Assembly: GCA_049516395.1 (NCBI GenBank)
Contig: JBEKTD010000005.1
Coordinates: 62,001 to 126,000 of the forward strand
Length of the DNA stretch: 64,000 bases
Direction: 5' to 3'
DNA from: Fen-1362 sp049516395
GTDB lineage: Bacteria > Planctomycetota > Phycisphaerae > Sedimentisphaerales > Anaerobacaceae
The translations under genes were made by a program, and so were the position numbers. The notes under the pieces were generated by a model, which saw nothing but the letters and a program-made list of their open reading frames with translations, was not told where the DNA came from and did not search any database. Each line of letters starts with the position of its first letter. Positions within the stretch are counted from its first letter, which is position 1. Shown in pieces: positions 52,888 to 61,934 of this stretch.

Positions 52888-55800
52888 ATGGAGCAAGAAC
52901 AGCCGAAAATTATTTCATCAAAAACAACCAGAGGACTCGGCCTCGAACCTCTCAGAGGCACAGAAACTCTTTTTCTCGGTATTGACATCGGGTCAACCAG
53001 CAGTGACGTCATAGTTCTTGATAACCAGAACAGAATTATCCTTTCGGACTACAGGCGAACAAAAGGCAGGCCTATAGAAACATTCCGCACGCAATTGCGG
53101 GAGATATTTGCAAAGATAAATCCCGCCAACGTCAAAACAATCGCGGTGACCGGCTCCGCCGCACGATTACTCGCTAAATTACTGGGAATTCCCTTTGTCA
53201 ACGAAGTGGCTGCGCAGGCCGCCGCGATATCATATCTGTATCCGGATATTCAAAACGTTACCGTCATTGAAATGGGCGGCCAGGACAGCAAACTAATTTT
53301 CCTGCACAACGAGCCAGGCGCGGGACGGGTGAAAGATTTTGCCTTAAATACCGTATGCGCCGCGGGGACCGGCTCATTTCTTGACCAGCAGGCGGACCGC
53401 TTAGGTATAAATATAGAAGAAGAATTCGGCCGGCTGGCGATTGAAAGCAAAAACGTCCCGCGAATGGCGGGTCGATGCTCCGTCTTCGCCAAAAGCGATA
53501 TGATTCACCTCCAGCAGCAGGCAACGCCGGTGGTCGATATCCTCGCGGGGCTTTGCTTAGCCCTTGCCCGTAATCTCAAAAGCAACCTCGGCTGCGGACG
53601 TGAGTTTATAAAACCAATCATCTTTACAGGAGGTGTAGCCGCAAATGCCGGCGTTGTAAAGGCAATCTCAGAGGTCTTTGAAATCACAGACGGTCAACTC
53701 ATCGTCCCTGAAGCCCATTTCTTTACCGGCGCAATTGGCGCGGTCCTCACCGCAAAAAGCAAAGGATTACAACATAGTATCCCTGCCAACTCGCTGATTG
53801 AAAATATCGACGAATATATCAGTCAGCAGGGTTCATCACTTCAAAACGCCCCTCGCAGGGAACCACTCACAACACCAGTTTTGCCTCCCCCGAAAAATAA
53901 TGTTCGCGATGACCTGCTCACAAAAGCTGCTGAACCAATAGAGGCATACCTCGGCATCGACGTCGGCTCATTGAGCACAAAGGCCGTTGTTATGGACAAA
54001 CAAAAACGCATCCTCGCCAAAATCTACCTTATGACCGCTGGCAGGCCTTTAGACGCGATACATCATGTGATGAAATCAATCGGCGAACAGGTTAAAGATA
54101 AAGTCGAAATCATCGGCGCAGCCAGCACCGGCTCCGGGCGATACCTCACGGGCGATTTTATCGGTGCGGATGTCGTTATAAATGAAATCACCGCCCAGGC
54201 CACCGGGGCAGCTATCATAAATCCCAAAGTGGATACCATTTTCGAAATAGGCGGACAGGACAGCAAATACATCTCGCTGAACAACGGTGTGGTTGTGGAT
54301 TTCGAGATGAATCACGCCTGCGCCGCGGGAACAGGTTCATTTATCGAAGAACAGGCAAGTCGATTGGGTATAAGTATTAAAGAAGAGTTTGCCCGGCTTG
54401 CCTTCGCGAGCAAATCGCCTGTCAAATTGGGCGAGCGATGTACGGTTTTTATGGAATCGGATTTGCTGAGTTATCAACAGCAGGGAGCGATTACTGAAGA
54501 CCTCGTTGCGGGTCTTGCTTACTCCATTGTCGCAAATTACCTCAACCGTGTCGTCGGGCGACGAAAAATCGGAGATAACATCTGCTTCCAAGGCGGCACG
54601 GCTTTTAACACGGCTGTCTGGGCAGCTTTCGAAAAAGTAACCGGCAAACCCATTATGGTCCCTGACCATCATGAAATTACCGGCGCTCTCGGCGCGGCGG
54701 CAATTGCTGCCGAAAATATCAAACAGGCCGCTAAACAATCTGGCATCAGGCCAAAGAGCAAGTTCAAGGGATTTGAAAATCTCGTCAATGCCAATTATAC
54801 CGTAGAGTCGTTCACCTGCGACCATTGTTCGAACCATTGCGAGATAAAGAAGGTGAAATTGGCCGGCTCGGAACCATTATATTACGGGTCACGATGCGAC
54901 AGGTATAACCTCAAAAAAACCGTTAAAAAGAAAAGCCGATTCAGCGCATTCGAATACCGCCAAAAAGAGCTGCTTGAATTCGCAGGGCTTAATCGACAAT
55001 CGGCAATCGGCAATCGACAATCAAAAATAATTGGCATCCCTATGGCGCTTGCATTCTGGCAGTTGTTGCCCACATTTTCACAATTTTTCAGAGAACTGGG
55101 TTTTGAAGTTGTTTTGTCGGGTCGAACAAACAAAGAGACGATTCGCAAAGGTGTGGAATCGGTAACGGCTCAGCCCTGTTTTCCGGTCAAAGTGGCATAT
55201 GGACATATCGTCGAACTGATTGAAAAAGGCGTAGATTATATCTTTCTGCCAAGCATAGTTTCCGTGGCGGGCAGCTTCCCACAGAACAAGCACAATCACT
55301 TTTGCCCGTATGTTCAGTCGTTTCCATACCAGGTGCGAAGCGCATTCGGCGATAAGCTTGGCGAAACGAAGTTATTAATTGCCCCGTTGCGCCTCGGCGA
55401 GGGCGACAGTATTACGCAAAAGACATTCGCGGAACTCGGCAAAAAATTAAATATCTCATCTTCGCTGATTCACAACGCGATGAAAAAAGGGTTCGAGACG
55501 CAACAGGGATTTGAGCAGGTGCTGTTGGACAAAGGCAAAGAGATTCTGGCCAACATCGGGCCAAATGAGAAATTGTTTGTGTTGGTCAGCAGGCCATACA
55601 ACGGCTGCGACGAAGGCGTGAGCTTGCAATTGCCCGGAAAATTCGTCGACGCCGGCGTGGAAATGATGCCGATGGAGATGCTCGATCTCAAAGAAGCCCG
55701 GCTAAGCGACGAAAAACTGCACAGTGAAATTTACTGGTCATACGGACAAAAAATTCTGCGTGCTGCGGAAATTATCAAACGAGACAACCGCCTCTTCGCG

Positions 55801-57270
55801 GTGTATCTGTCCAATTTCAGTTGCGGGCCTGATTCGTTTTTGATGTCCTTCTTCAAAAACATAATGGGAAATAAGCCCTGCCTGCAACTGGAAATCGACG
55901 AACACTCCGCGGATGCGGGGGTAGTAACGCGAATTGAGGCGTTCCTCGAAAGCTTGAAGAATTATAAAACCCGTGAAGCGGTTGCGGTTACGCCGCTCGT
56001 TTCGTCAAACATAGGACGTCAAACGCAACCGAAGACCGAAAAACGAACTCTTTACATACCCTACATTGGTGACACATCATTCGGGATGGCGGCATGTCTG
56101 CGGGCATACGGGCAGCCGGCGGAGGTTATGCCGATTGCGGATGAGGCGGCGCTTATGCGAGGCAGGGCTTATACCACAGGCAAAGAGTGCCTGCCCTGCG
56201 CGATAACCTGCGGGGAAATGCTTAAGGTCCTGGAGCAAGATGGCGTTTCGCCCCGGAACGCGGCGTTCTTTATGCCCGGCACATCAGGCCCGTGCAGATT
56301 CGGCCTGTATCACTGTATACATCGGCTTGTCTTCAAACATGCCGGCGTTGATGAGGCAATTATCTTCTCGCCGAATCAGGACAGTAACTTCTACAGTCAT
56401 TTTGTGAAGAATTTCGACGGCGCGGGGCCGGTGACTTTTATGAAAGACATCTGGACATCAATCGTCGGCATCGACCTGCTGTATAAATTGATTCTGCGGT
56501 TGCGCCCGTTCGCAGTCGATACCAGGCAGGCACAGCAGGTATATGAAAATTGCGTTCAGCAATGGACCCGGCTTCTGGAGAAGCGCAGCCGATTTTCAGA
56601 CAAGGTTCGGCTTTTTAATCAGTTTGCCGAAGAGTTTACGAAAGTAAAACTGAACAATAAACTGCAAAAGCCCAGGATTGGCATCGTTGGTGAGATATAC
56701 GTCCGCAACCACCCGTTCGCAAATCTCAATATCATTCGTCGGCTTGAGGAACTTGGGGCGGCCTGCGATCTCGCCCCGCTCGCGGAATGGATTTATTATA
56801 CGAATTTCACACGCCACAAAATGGCGCATCGCAGAGGTCAGTGGAAAAACCTGCTCAATAACGCCGTTCAGGATTTCTTCCAGCACAGGATTGAACGGTC
56901 GCTTGCGGAGCCGATGGAGAAAAAATTTGGCCGGCTTGCCGAACACCCCGTAAAACACACAATCGACTTAGCAAAACCATATATCGACGCATCATTTGAA
57001 GGTGAAGCGATACTGAGCATAGGCAAAATGGTCGAATACCACAAAGACGGCTTCGGCGGCGTGGTAAACGTAATGCCTTTTACCTGTATGCCCTCGACGA
57101 TAGTGAGCACACAAACAAGGCGATTGAGCACCGACTGCGATGAGATGCCTATTCTGAATCTCAGCTTCGACGGCCAGGAGGACGCGACGCTGACGACTCG
57201 TCTTGAGGCGTTTGTCGAGCAGGTGGGAGCAAGGCAGAAGGTCGGCGTGGCGGAAATGGTTGCAACATAG
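52888..57270 (+). CDS. Giant 2-hydroxyacyl-CoA dehydratase activase-like protein
   Basis: A 1460-residue protein of the BadF/BadG/BcrA/HgdC family. It has two ASKHA ATPase domains: residues about 25-305 (FLGIDIGSTSSDVIVLD) and about 350-615 (YLGIDVGSLSTKAVVMD). Each carries the cysteine that binds a shared 4Fe-4S cluster (VCAAGTGSFLDQQ, Cys157; ACAAGTGSFIEEQ, Cys478). A cysteine-rich segment (TCDHCSNHCEIKK) and a DUF2229/HgdB-like region follow (residues about 705-1460). Related activases drive electrons at low potential in acyl-CoA or benzoyl-CoA reactions, usually in anaerobes. No dehydratase gene is adjacent. An in-frame heptamer repeat covers residues 702-712. The ATG follows GGGAAG. Confidence 0.88.
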   Translation: MEQEQPKIISSKTTRGLGLEPLRGTETLFLGIDIGSTSSDVIVLDNQNRIILSDYRRTKGRPIETFRTQLREIFAKINPANVKTIAVTGSAARLLAKLLGIPFVNEVAAQAAAISYLYPDIQNVTVIEMGGQDSKLIFLHNEPGAGRVKDFALNTVCAAGTGSFLDQQADRLGINIEEEFGRLAIESKNVPRMAGRCSVFAKSDMIHLQQQATPVVDILAGLCLALARNLKSNLGCGREFIKPIIFTGGVAANAGVVKAISEVFEITDGQLIVPEAHFFTGAIGAVLTAKSKGLQHSIPANSLIENIDEYISQQGSSLQNAPRREPLTTPVLPPPKNNVRDDLLTKAAEPIEAYLGIDVGSLSTKAVVMDKQKRILAKIYLMTAGRPLDAIHHVMKSIGEQVKDKVEIIGAASTGSGRYLTGDFIGADVVINEITAQATGAAIINPKVDTIFEIGGQDSKYISLNNGVVVDFEMNHACAAGTGSFIEEQASRLGISIKEEFARLAFASKSPVKLGERCTVFMESDLLSYQQQGAITEDLVAGLAYSIVANYLNRVVGRRKIGDNICFQGGTAFNTAVWAAFEKVTGKPIMVPDHHEITGALGAAAIAAENIKQAAKQSGIRPKSKFKGFENLVNANYTVESFTCDHCSNHCEIKKVKLAGSEPLYYGSRCDRYNLKKTVKKKSRFSAFEYRQKELLEFAGLNRQSAIGNRQSKIIGIPMALAFWQLLPTFSQFFRELGFEVVLSGRTNKETIRKGVESVTAQPCFPVKVAYGHIVELIEKGVDYIFLPSIVSVAGSFPQNKHNHFCPYVQSFPYQVRSAFGDKLGETKLLIAPLRLGEGDSITQKTFAELGKKLNISSSLIHNAMKKGFETQQGFEQVLLDKGKEILANIGPNEKLFVLVSRPYNGCDEGVSLQLPGKFVDAGVEMMPMEMLDLKEARLSDEKLHSEIYWSYGQKILRAAEIIKRDNRLFAVYLSNFSCGPDSFLMSFFKNIMGNKPCLQLEIDEHSADAGVVTRIEAFLESLKNYKTREAVAVTPLVSSNIGRQTQPKTEKRTLYIPYIGDTSFGMAACLRAYGQPAEVMPIADEAALMRGRAYTTGKECLPCAITCGEMLKVLEQDGVSPRNAAFFMPGTSGPCRFGLYHCIHRLVFKHAGVDEAIIFSPNQDSNFYSHFVKNFDGAGPVTFMKDIWTSIVGIDLLYKLILRLRPFAVDTRQAQQVYENCVQQWTRLLEKRSRFSDKVRLFNQFAEEFTKVKLNNKLQKPRIGIVGEIYVRNHPFANLNIIRRLEELGAACDLAPLAEWIYYTNFTRHKMAHRRGQWKNLLNNAVQDFFQHRIERSLAEPMEKKFGRLAEHPVKHTIDLAKPYIDASFEGEAILSIGKMVEYHKDGFGGVVNVMPFTCMPSTIVSTQTRRLSTDCDEMPILNLSFDGQEDATLTTRLEAFVEQVGARQKVGVAEMVAT
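54991..55025 (+). repeat. In-frame CAATCGR heptamer repeat inside the activase gene
   Basis: AATCGA CAATCGG CAATCGG CAATCGA CAATC is a row of about five 7-base units. It encodes NRQSAIGNRQS without breaking the frame, at the joint between the second ATPase and cysteine-rich segment and the DUF2229-like region, so it appears to be an insert in a linker. Confidence 0.7.
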
Positions 57271-57319
57271 GGCTATTTGTGATTTCAGATGCGCGTTCAG
57301 TATCACCTGCGGCGGACAT

Positions 57320-57976
57320 TCAATAGTCAAACGGTTGTTTGCCGTCGGCGATTCTGGTTTTGGACTGCATTTGTTTCATTGTATTTGTGAGCATAGCGGC
57401 GAAATCGTCGTCTTCCATACCCGTGATTTTTTCAACCGATATCGGCTGGCCGTAAGTAACGGTAATCTTCGAGCCGATTTTGAATAACTTTCGATGCCTG
57501 GGCCAGCATTCGAATGCGCCATCAATCAGAACGGGAACAACAGGGGCGTTGCCGCGGCGTGATAAAAGCGTGAAGCCGCCTTTGAAGGGAGATATTTTGC
57601 CATCAGTGGTTCGCGTCGCTTCTGGAAAGAGACAGACGGCATCACCCTGCTTCAACCTGGCGATAATGGCTTTTATCGACGCGAGGTCGGCTTGTCCCCT
57701 GCGGACCGGTATTGCTTTGACCGATTTAAGAAGCGGGCCGAATATTTTGCTTTTGAAGAGGGTGTCCCTGGCCATAAAGCATAACTGGTTTTTGAGGGCG
57801 ATGCCTGCCAAGACCGGGTCGAGAACGCTCTGATGATTGACGACAAGAATGAATGCTCCCGTCTGGGGGACATTTTCAAGGCCGACGAAACGCATACGGA
57901 AACACAGCCGGCAGAATAACCTGCAGCACCACCGTGCAAACAAAGACCAATGATTTTTTAAGGTTTCGCTGAGCAT
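57320..57976 (-). CDS. plsC: 1-acyl-sn-glycerol-3-phosphate acyltransferase
   Basis: A 218-residue membrane-associated acyltransferase of phospholipid synthesis. The catalytic NHQSVLDP (HX4D) lies near residue 48, and the second block FPEATRTTDGKISPFKGG fits the acceptor-binding motif. An N-terminal hydrophobic helix is weak. A TTG at 57991 gives a slightly longer form; the ATG at 57976 is preferred. It overlaps the end of cmk by 19 bases. The pair cmk-plsC is a common neighbourhood in bacteria. Confidence 0.9.
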   Translation of the reverse strand: MLSETLKNHWSLFARWCCRLFCRLCFRMRFVGLENVPQTGAFILVVNHQSVLDPVLAGIALKNQLCFMARDTLFKSKIFGPLLKSVKAIPVRRGQADLASIKAIIARLKQGDAVCLFPEATRTTDGKISPFKGGFTLLSRRGNAPVVPVLIDGAFECWPRHRKLFKIGSKITVTYGQPISVEKITGMEDDDFAAMLTNTMKQMQSKTRIADGKQPFDY

Positions 57977-58641
57977 TTCTGTTTCACGCAATCAGCCAGT
58001 TTTCCGACAACCTCATCGATAGACAAGCCGGTGGTATCAACAATGACCGCGTCATCGGCCGGCTTCAAAGGTCCGACGGCTCTGTTTTCGTCACTTTGGT
58101 CTCTTTTAAGAATGGCCTGACGGATTTCATCCTCGGTTTGCTGTATTGCTTTGGCTTTCAGCTCTACCTGTCTTCGGCGTGCCCTCTCGTTAAGGTCGGC
58201 AGTAAGGTAAAACTTTACATTCGCGTCAGGAAACGCAACCGTTCCCTGATCCCTGCCTTCAGTAACAATCCTTTCATACGCCTGGGCAAATCGCCTCTGC
58301 ATATCAACCAGACGCTGGCGCGCGGGGGCAAGACAGGCGATATAACGGGCATTGGCGGTAACCTTCGGATCGCGTATCTGCGCTGTGGCATCCACGCCGT
58401 CGATTCGCACGAGCATACCGTTCGGAGTCGCTTTAAATTCGAATACGGTTTCGTCAATAACTTCGAGTATGCGCTGTTGATTGGTCAGGTCCGCGCCATC
58501 GAGTATTGCGGCGAGAGTGGCAGCCCGATACATCGCGCCGGTATCGAGAAACACAGCGTTAAGTTTCGCCGCAAGCAGACGAGCAATGGTGCTTTTGCCG
58601 CTGGCGGCAGGACCATCAATAGTAATAATAAATCGAGCCAT
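57958..58641 (-). CDS. cmk: Cytidylate kinase
   Basis: A 227-residue nucleoside monophosphate kinase that turns CMP and dCMP into the diphosphates. The Walker A loop is TIDGPAASGKSTIARLLA, followed by FLDTGAMYRAATLAAI and the CMP-binding GRDQGTVAFPDANVKFYL (TEGRDQGTV rather than the more usual GRDIGTVV). Length fits the family. It is 12 bases after the phosphatase gene on the same strand and overlaps plsC. Confidence 0.94.
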   Translation of the reverse strand: MARFIITIDGPAASGKSTIARLLAAKLNAVFLDTGAMYRAATLAAILDGADLTNQQRILEVIDETVFEFKATPNGMLVRIDGVDATAQIRDPKVTANARYIACLAPARQRLVDMQRRFAQAYERIVTEGRDQGTVAFPDANVKFYLTADLNERARRRQVELKAKAIQQTEDEIRQAILKRDQSDENRAVGPLKPADDAVIVDTTGLSIDEVVGKLADCVKQKCSAKP

Positions 58642-58653
58642 AGAAAAACCCGC

Positions 58654-59925
58654 TCAGATTGACAGGCCCCCTGTTTTTGCAACCCTGACAACAACCATAC
58701 TCGTATCATCCACCTGTCTGGCCAGGCCGACAAATCGTCTTCGGTATGCGAGTATATTATTAATTACCTGAGAAGCAGAGCTCATATGGCACTTACCGAA
58801 GCTTTTGAGGAGAAGGTCCCTGCCCCAGGTATCGCCCTCGAAATTGGCGGCGTCAATCAGCCCATCGGTATAAAAAAGCAGATAATCGTTTTCGTTTAAC
58901 TGGACGGTTTCCGACTGGTACTCGGCATTCGGCAAAACCCCGAGGACAAGACCGCCTTTGTTCAGGTCAACGATATGTTTGTCCCTGTACAAAGCGGGCG
59001 GTTCATGGCCGCAGTTGCAATAGGTGATTGTCCTTTTTCCCGCGTCGATAATGCCATAGAACAGGGAGATAAATTCTCCGGCGGCGCATTCTTTGCACGC
59101 CATCTTGTTGAGCCGGCGAACGGTTTCGAGCAACTCATCGGTCCATTCTGAATAAGCCCGCAGTGCACCGCGGAACGAGCTTGTCATAATCGCAGCCGGG
59201 ATACCTTTACCGATAACATCGGCAATGACGATACCGATTTTGTTGTCGCCCAGTTCCAGAAAATCGTAAAAGTCGCCGCCCACATCGAAACAGGGTATAT
59301 ACGTAGCGGCTATATCAAGCCCTGAGACCTGAGGCGCTTTTTCCGGAATCATTCGCCGCTGGATATGCCCCGCGAGGCGCATCTGTTCGGTAATTCGAGC
59401 TCCTTCAATGGCCTCGGCGTAAAGCTTGGCATTGGTGATAGCGACAGCACACTGCGAACCGATGGCTCTTGCAAGGTCGATATCGTCATCTTCAAAATGC
59501 ACTGGTTTTCCGCTGTAAAGCCGCAATACGCCGATGGGCTTATCTCTGAATTTCATTGCGACAGTGAGCTGGCCGACGAGTCCTTCTTTTATCGTGGATT
59601 CCCTGAATGAGACCCTGTCGTCGTCCCGCATATCATCGAGGACAACGGCTTCGCCCGCGAAGGCCGCCTTGATTACGGGGTCATCTTTGGTGACAACGCC
59701 TTTGTTGCGGTATTCTTCGCTCAGCCCGTAGGTGCTGCGCATCTTCAGGTCGCCGGCATCTTCGTCAAGCAGGCGAATCGAGCAGGCCTTGAGGCCAGTG
59801 ATTTTTACCGCGGCCTCGGCAAGCTTATCGAGCGCTTCCTGGAGCGTAAAGCGACCGGCTACCAGCGTCGTTATCTGGTATATCTGCTCATCTCGTTCAA
59901 TTTGTTCTTTCGTTCTTATAGGCAT
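58654..59925 (-). CDS. GAF - PP2C (SpoIIE/RsbU-type) serine phosphatase
   Basis: A 423-residue signalling protein. Residues about 1-170 form a GAF sensor domain (LTGLKACSIRLLDED-like KACSIRLLDEDAGDL, GVLRLYSGKPVHFEDDDIDL). A short coiled linker (MRLAGHIQRRMIPEKAP) leads to the SpoIIE-type PP2C phosphatase at about 210-410, with metal-binding PCFDVGGDFYDFLEL, VIADVIGKGIPAAIM and FYTDGLIDAANFEGD. Such proteins dephosphorylate anti-sigma-antagonist proteins in partner-switching cascades; no partner is encoded here. The ATG at 59925 begins at MPIRTKEQIERDEQ; the extension to 60081 is not supported. Confidence 0.87.
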   Translation of the reverse strand: MPIRTKEQIERDEQIYQITTLVAGRFTLQEALDKLAEAAVKITGLKACSIRLLDEDAGDLKMRSTYGLSEEYRNKGVVTKDDPVIKAAFAGEAVVLDDMRDDDRVSFRESTIKEGLVGQLTVAMKFRDKPIGVLRLYSGKPVHFEDDDIDLARAIGSQCAVAITNAKLYAEAIEGARITEQMRLAGHIQRRMIPEKAPQVSGLDIAATYIPCFDVGGDFYDFLELGDNKIGIVIADVIGKGIPAAIMTSSFRGALRAYSEWTDELLETVRRLNKMACKECAAGEFISLFYGIIDAGKRTITYCNCGHEPPALYRDKHIVDLNKGGLVLGVLPNAEYQSETVQLNENDYLLFYTDGLIDAANFEGDTWGRDLLLKSFGKCHMSSASQVINNILAYRRRFVGLARQVDDTSMVVVRVAKTGGLSI

Positions 59926-60123
59926 AGCCAACAAATACTGATACAACCACACAGTTGTGCGGAAAAAATAATCATTTTTCGTATTAAACAGTCGGGCGAT
60001 TATACCCGACGTCAAGCCATCCGTGAACATCAAATTAGTCATCAACCCGCGCTTGCATATAATATGTTTTTTAGTTAGCATAGGATGTTGAGAAAGTTAG
60101 TTTTTCGCGATAAGACGCTATCA

Positions 60124-60399
60124 ATGGACGTGATTGCAAAACATATCGTTTTTTCAGGACGTGTTCAGGGGGTAGGGTTCCGATTTACGGCCCTGAATGT
60201 AGCCAACCGATACGGTCTGATGGGCTATGTGCGAAATCTTCCGGATGGCGACGTCGAAATGCTCGCCCAGGGGCCTGCGGAAACGATAGATAACTGCGTC
60301 CGCGACCTGCAGGATTCCTTCGTAGGGACTATAAGCCATATAGATATTGAGGATGTGACGCCAGACCCTAAACTCACCGATTTCAGAATCACTTTCTAA
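60124..60399 (+). CDS. acyP: Acylphosphatase
   Basis: A 91-residue enzyme that hydrolyses acyl phosphates. The conserved HIVFSGRVQGVGFRFTAL holds the catalytic arginine (VGFR), and the second block MGYVRNLPDGDVEMLAQG holds the catalytic asparagine (VRN). The ATG at 60124 gives the usual family length; an ATG at 60085 would add 13 residues. It is the only plus-strand gene in the last 6.7 kb and lies divergent to the phosphatase gene. Confidence 0.92.
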   Translation: MDVIAKHIVFSGRVQGVGFRFTALNVANRYGLMGYVRNLPDGDVEMLAQGPAETIDNCVRDLQDSFVGTISHIDIEDVTPDPKLTDFRITF

Positions 60400-60410
60400 C
60401 CGCGAAATAA

Positions 60411-61151
60411 TCAGGCTGGCGACCAGCCATTTATAAATTTTCTTGGGACTTCCAACCCATGACTCGTCATAAGTTTTGAATCAGACATTATCTTTTTTGC
60501 AGGGCCGGCGGCAATAACCCTTCCGCCGTCAATCACAGCCGCCTTATCCGCGACAGCGGCGGCAAAATCCATATCGCAGGTCGCTATAACAAGCGTCTGA
60601 GATAACCCGGCGAGCAGCTTGACAAGACTATCGCGGTTTCGCGGGTCCAGCGAGCCATCCGGCTCATCGAGCGTGATAATCTTCGGGGACATTGACAACA
60701 CGGTAGCTATGGCCGCGGCGCGTTTCTGGCCGGCTGAGAGATGATGCGGCGCACGCTCGGCCATTCCTGAAAGACCAACTTCAGACAAGGCAAGATTAAC
60801 ACGCTCTTTGACCTGCTGCGAATCAAGACCCATATTCAACGGGCCGAACGCCACGTCATCAAAAAGCGTCGGCATAAAAAGCTGGTCTTCAGGGTTTTCA
60901 AGACAACAGCCGATTCGTGAACGCACCTGCTTTAGATTGCCTTTTGTGAGTTCCAGCCCGTCAACAACCACCCTGCCTGTTCCCCTGACAAAGCCGGTAA
61001 TCGCCAAAAGCAGCGTGGATTTGCCTGCGCCGTTAGGACCTATCAGGGCAAGACGCTCGCCGTATTCAACGTTGAGCGTGATGTCATTGAGAGCAACCGT
61101 CCCGTCGGGATACCGGTAAGAAAAATTTTCAACCTCTATCGCTTTTACCAT
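60411..61151 (-). CDS. nikO: Nickel/cobalt ECF importer ATPase (NikO/CbiO)
   Basis: A 246-residue ABC ATPase of the energy-coupling-factor group. Walker A LIGPNGAGKSTLLLAI (about 36-51), Q-loop CLENPEDQLFMPTLFDDVAF, signature HLSAGQKRAAAIATVLS and Walker B IITLDEPDGSLDPRNR are intact. It powers metal entry with the downstream-acting membrane proteins NikQ and NikMN. It ends the three-gene unit and lies 6 bases after nikQ. Nickel versus cobalt cannot be settled from the ATPase. Confidence 0.9.
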   Translation of the reverse strand: MVKAIEVENFSYRYPDGTVALNDITLNVEYGERLALIGPNGAGKSTLLLAITGFVRGTGRVVVDGLELTKGNLKQVRSRIGCCLENPEDQLFMPTLFDDVAFGPLNMGLDSQQVKERVNLALSEVGLSGMAERAPHHLSAGQKRAAAIATVLSMSPKIITLDEPDGSLDPRNRDSLVKLLAGLSQTLVIATCDMDFAAAVADKAAVIDGGRVIAAGPAKKIMSDSKLMTSHGLEVPRKFINGWSPA

Positions 61152-61157
61152 AGCCGG

Positions 61158-61934
61158 CTATCCCAAAACAGGTTTGACAAAAAAATACAACCCGACAATA
61201 AAACAAACAGCGATAACAATAAAGACGTAATCAGCGATGCGAACTTCAAGACGATTGATAGTTCGCCAGTTGCCGTCGAAACCGCGTGCCTGCATAGCAG
61301 CGTTTATATGCTCAGCGGCATCAATACTGCGAACAAACAATGAGCCGACCATAGCCGCGGCAACTTTGACTTCCCTACCGAAAGCCACTCCGCCCGCCGA
61401 GCGTGCGGCACGGGCGCGAAGGATATGATGGGCGCTGTCAATCAAAAGAAAAATGTATCGATACAGAAATCCCATCTGGATAACCAGCAGCCTGGGCATG
61501 CCGAGCCGCTGAAGGCCCGCAAGCAGATTCGCAAAACGGGTAGTCGAAATCAGCGCAATCAGGGCCAGCATAGTAACTACAAATTTACTGAGGATACCCC
61601 AGCAACGAAGCCAGCCGACGGTCGTGTGCCAAACCCACGGGCCAAAAACAACCGTTGCGACTGTCCTGTCATACCAGGGGCCGGTAAATGCCAGCACAAG
61701 CACAAACGGGCTGACATACAAGATATGCTTTAACACAAAACGAAGCGGTATACCGCCCATAACCAAAACGACAAAAGGCCCGACCGCATAACAGAATAAA
61801 ATACTGACCGAAGTGCGAGGCAGCGAAATCACCACGGCGGTAAAAACAATCGTAATAATAAACTTAACCCTCGCGTCAAGGCGATGTATTGGCGAATCCT
61901 GGTAAGCGAATTTGTCTATGTACGCGTGGTGCAT
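61158..61934 (-). CDS. nikQ: Nickel/cobalt ECF importer transmembrane coupling protein (NikQ/CbiQ)
   Basis: A 258-residue membrane protein of the CbiQ/EcfT family with four to six membrane segments. The coupling helices have the family's alanine-arginine-glycine signatures (LRARAARSAGGVAFG and INAAMQARGFDGNW), which meet the ATPase. RLDARVKFIITIVFTAVV near the N-terminus is typical. Its stop precedes nikO by 6 bases, and it directly follows the NikMN gene. Confidence 0.91.
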   Translation of the reverse strand: MHHAYIDKFAYQDSPIHRLDARVKFIITIVFTAVVISLPRTSVSILFCYAVGPFVVLVMGGIPLRFVLKHILYVSPFVLVLAFTGPWYDRTVATVVFGPWVWHTTVGWLRCWGILSKFVVTMLALIALISTTRFANLLAGLQRLGMPRLLVIQMGFLYRYIFLLIDSAHHILRARAARSAGGVAFGREVKVAAAMVGSLFVRSIDAAEHINAAMQARGFDGNWRTINRLEVRIADYVFIVIAVCFIVGLYFFVKPVLG

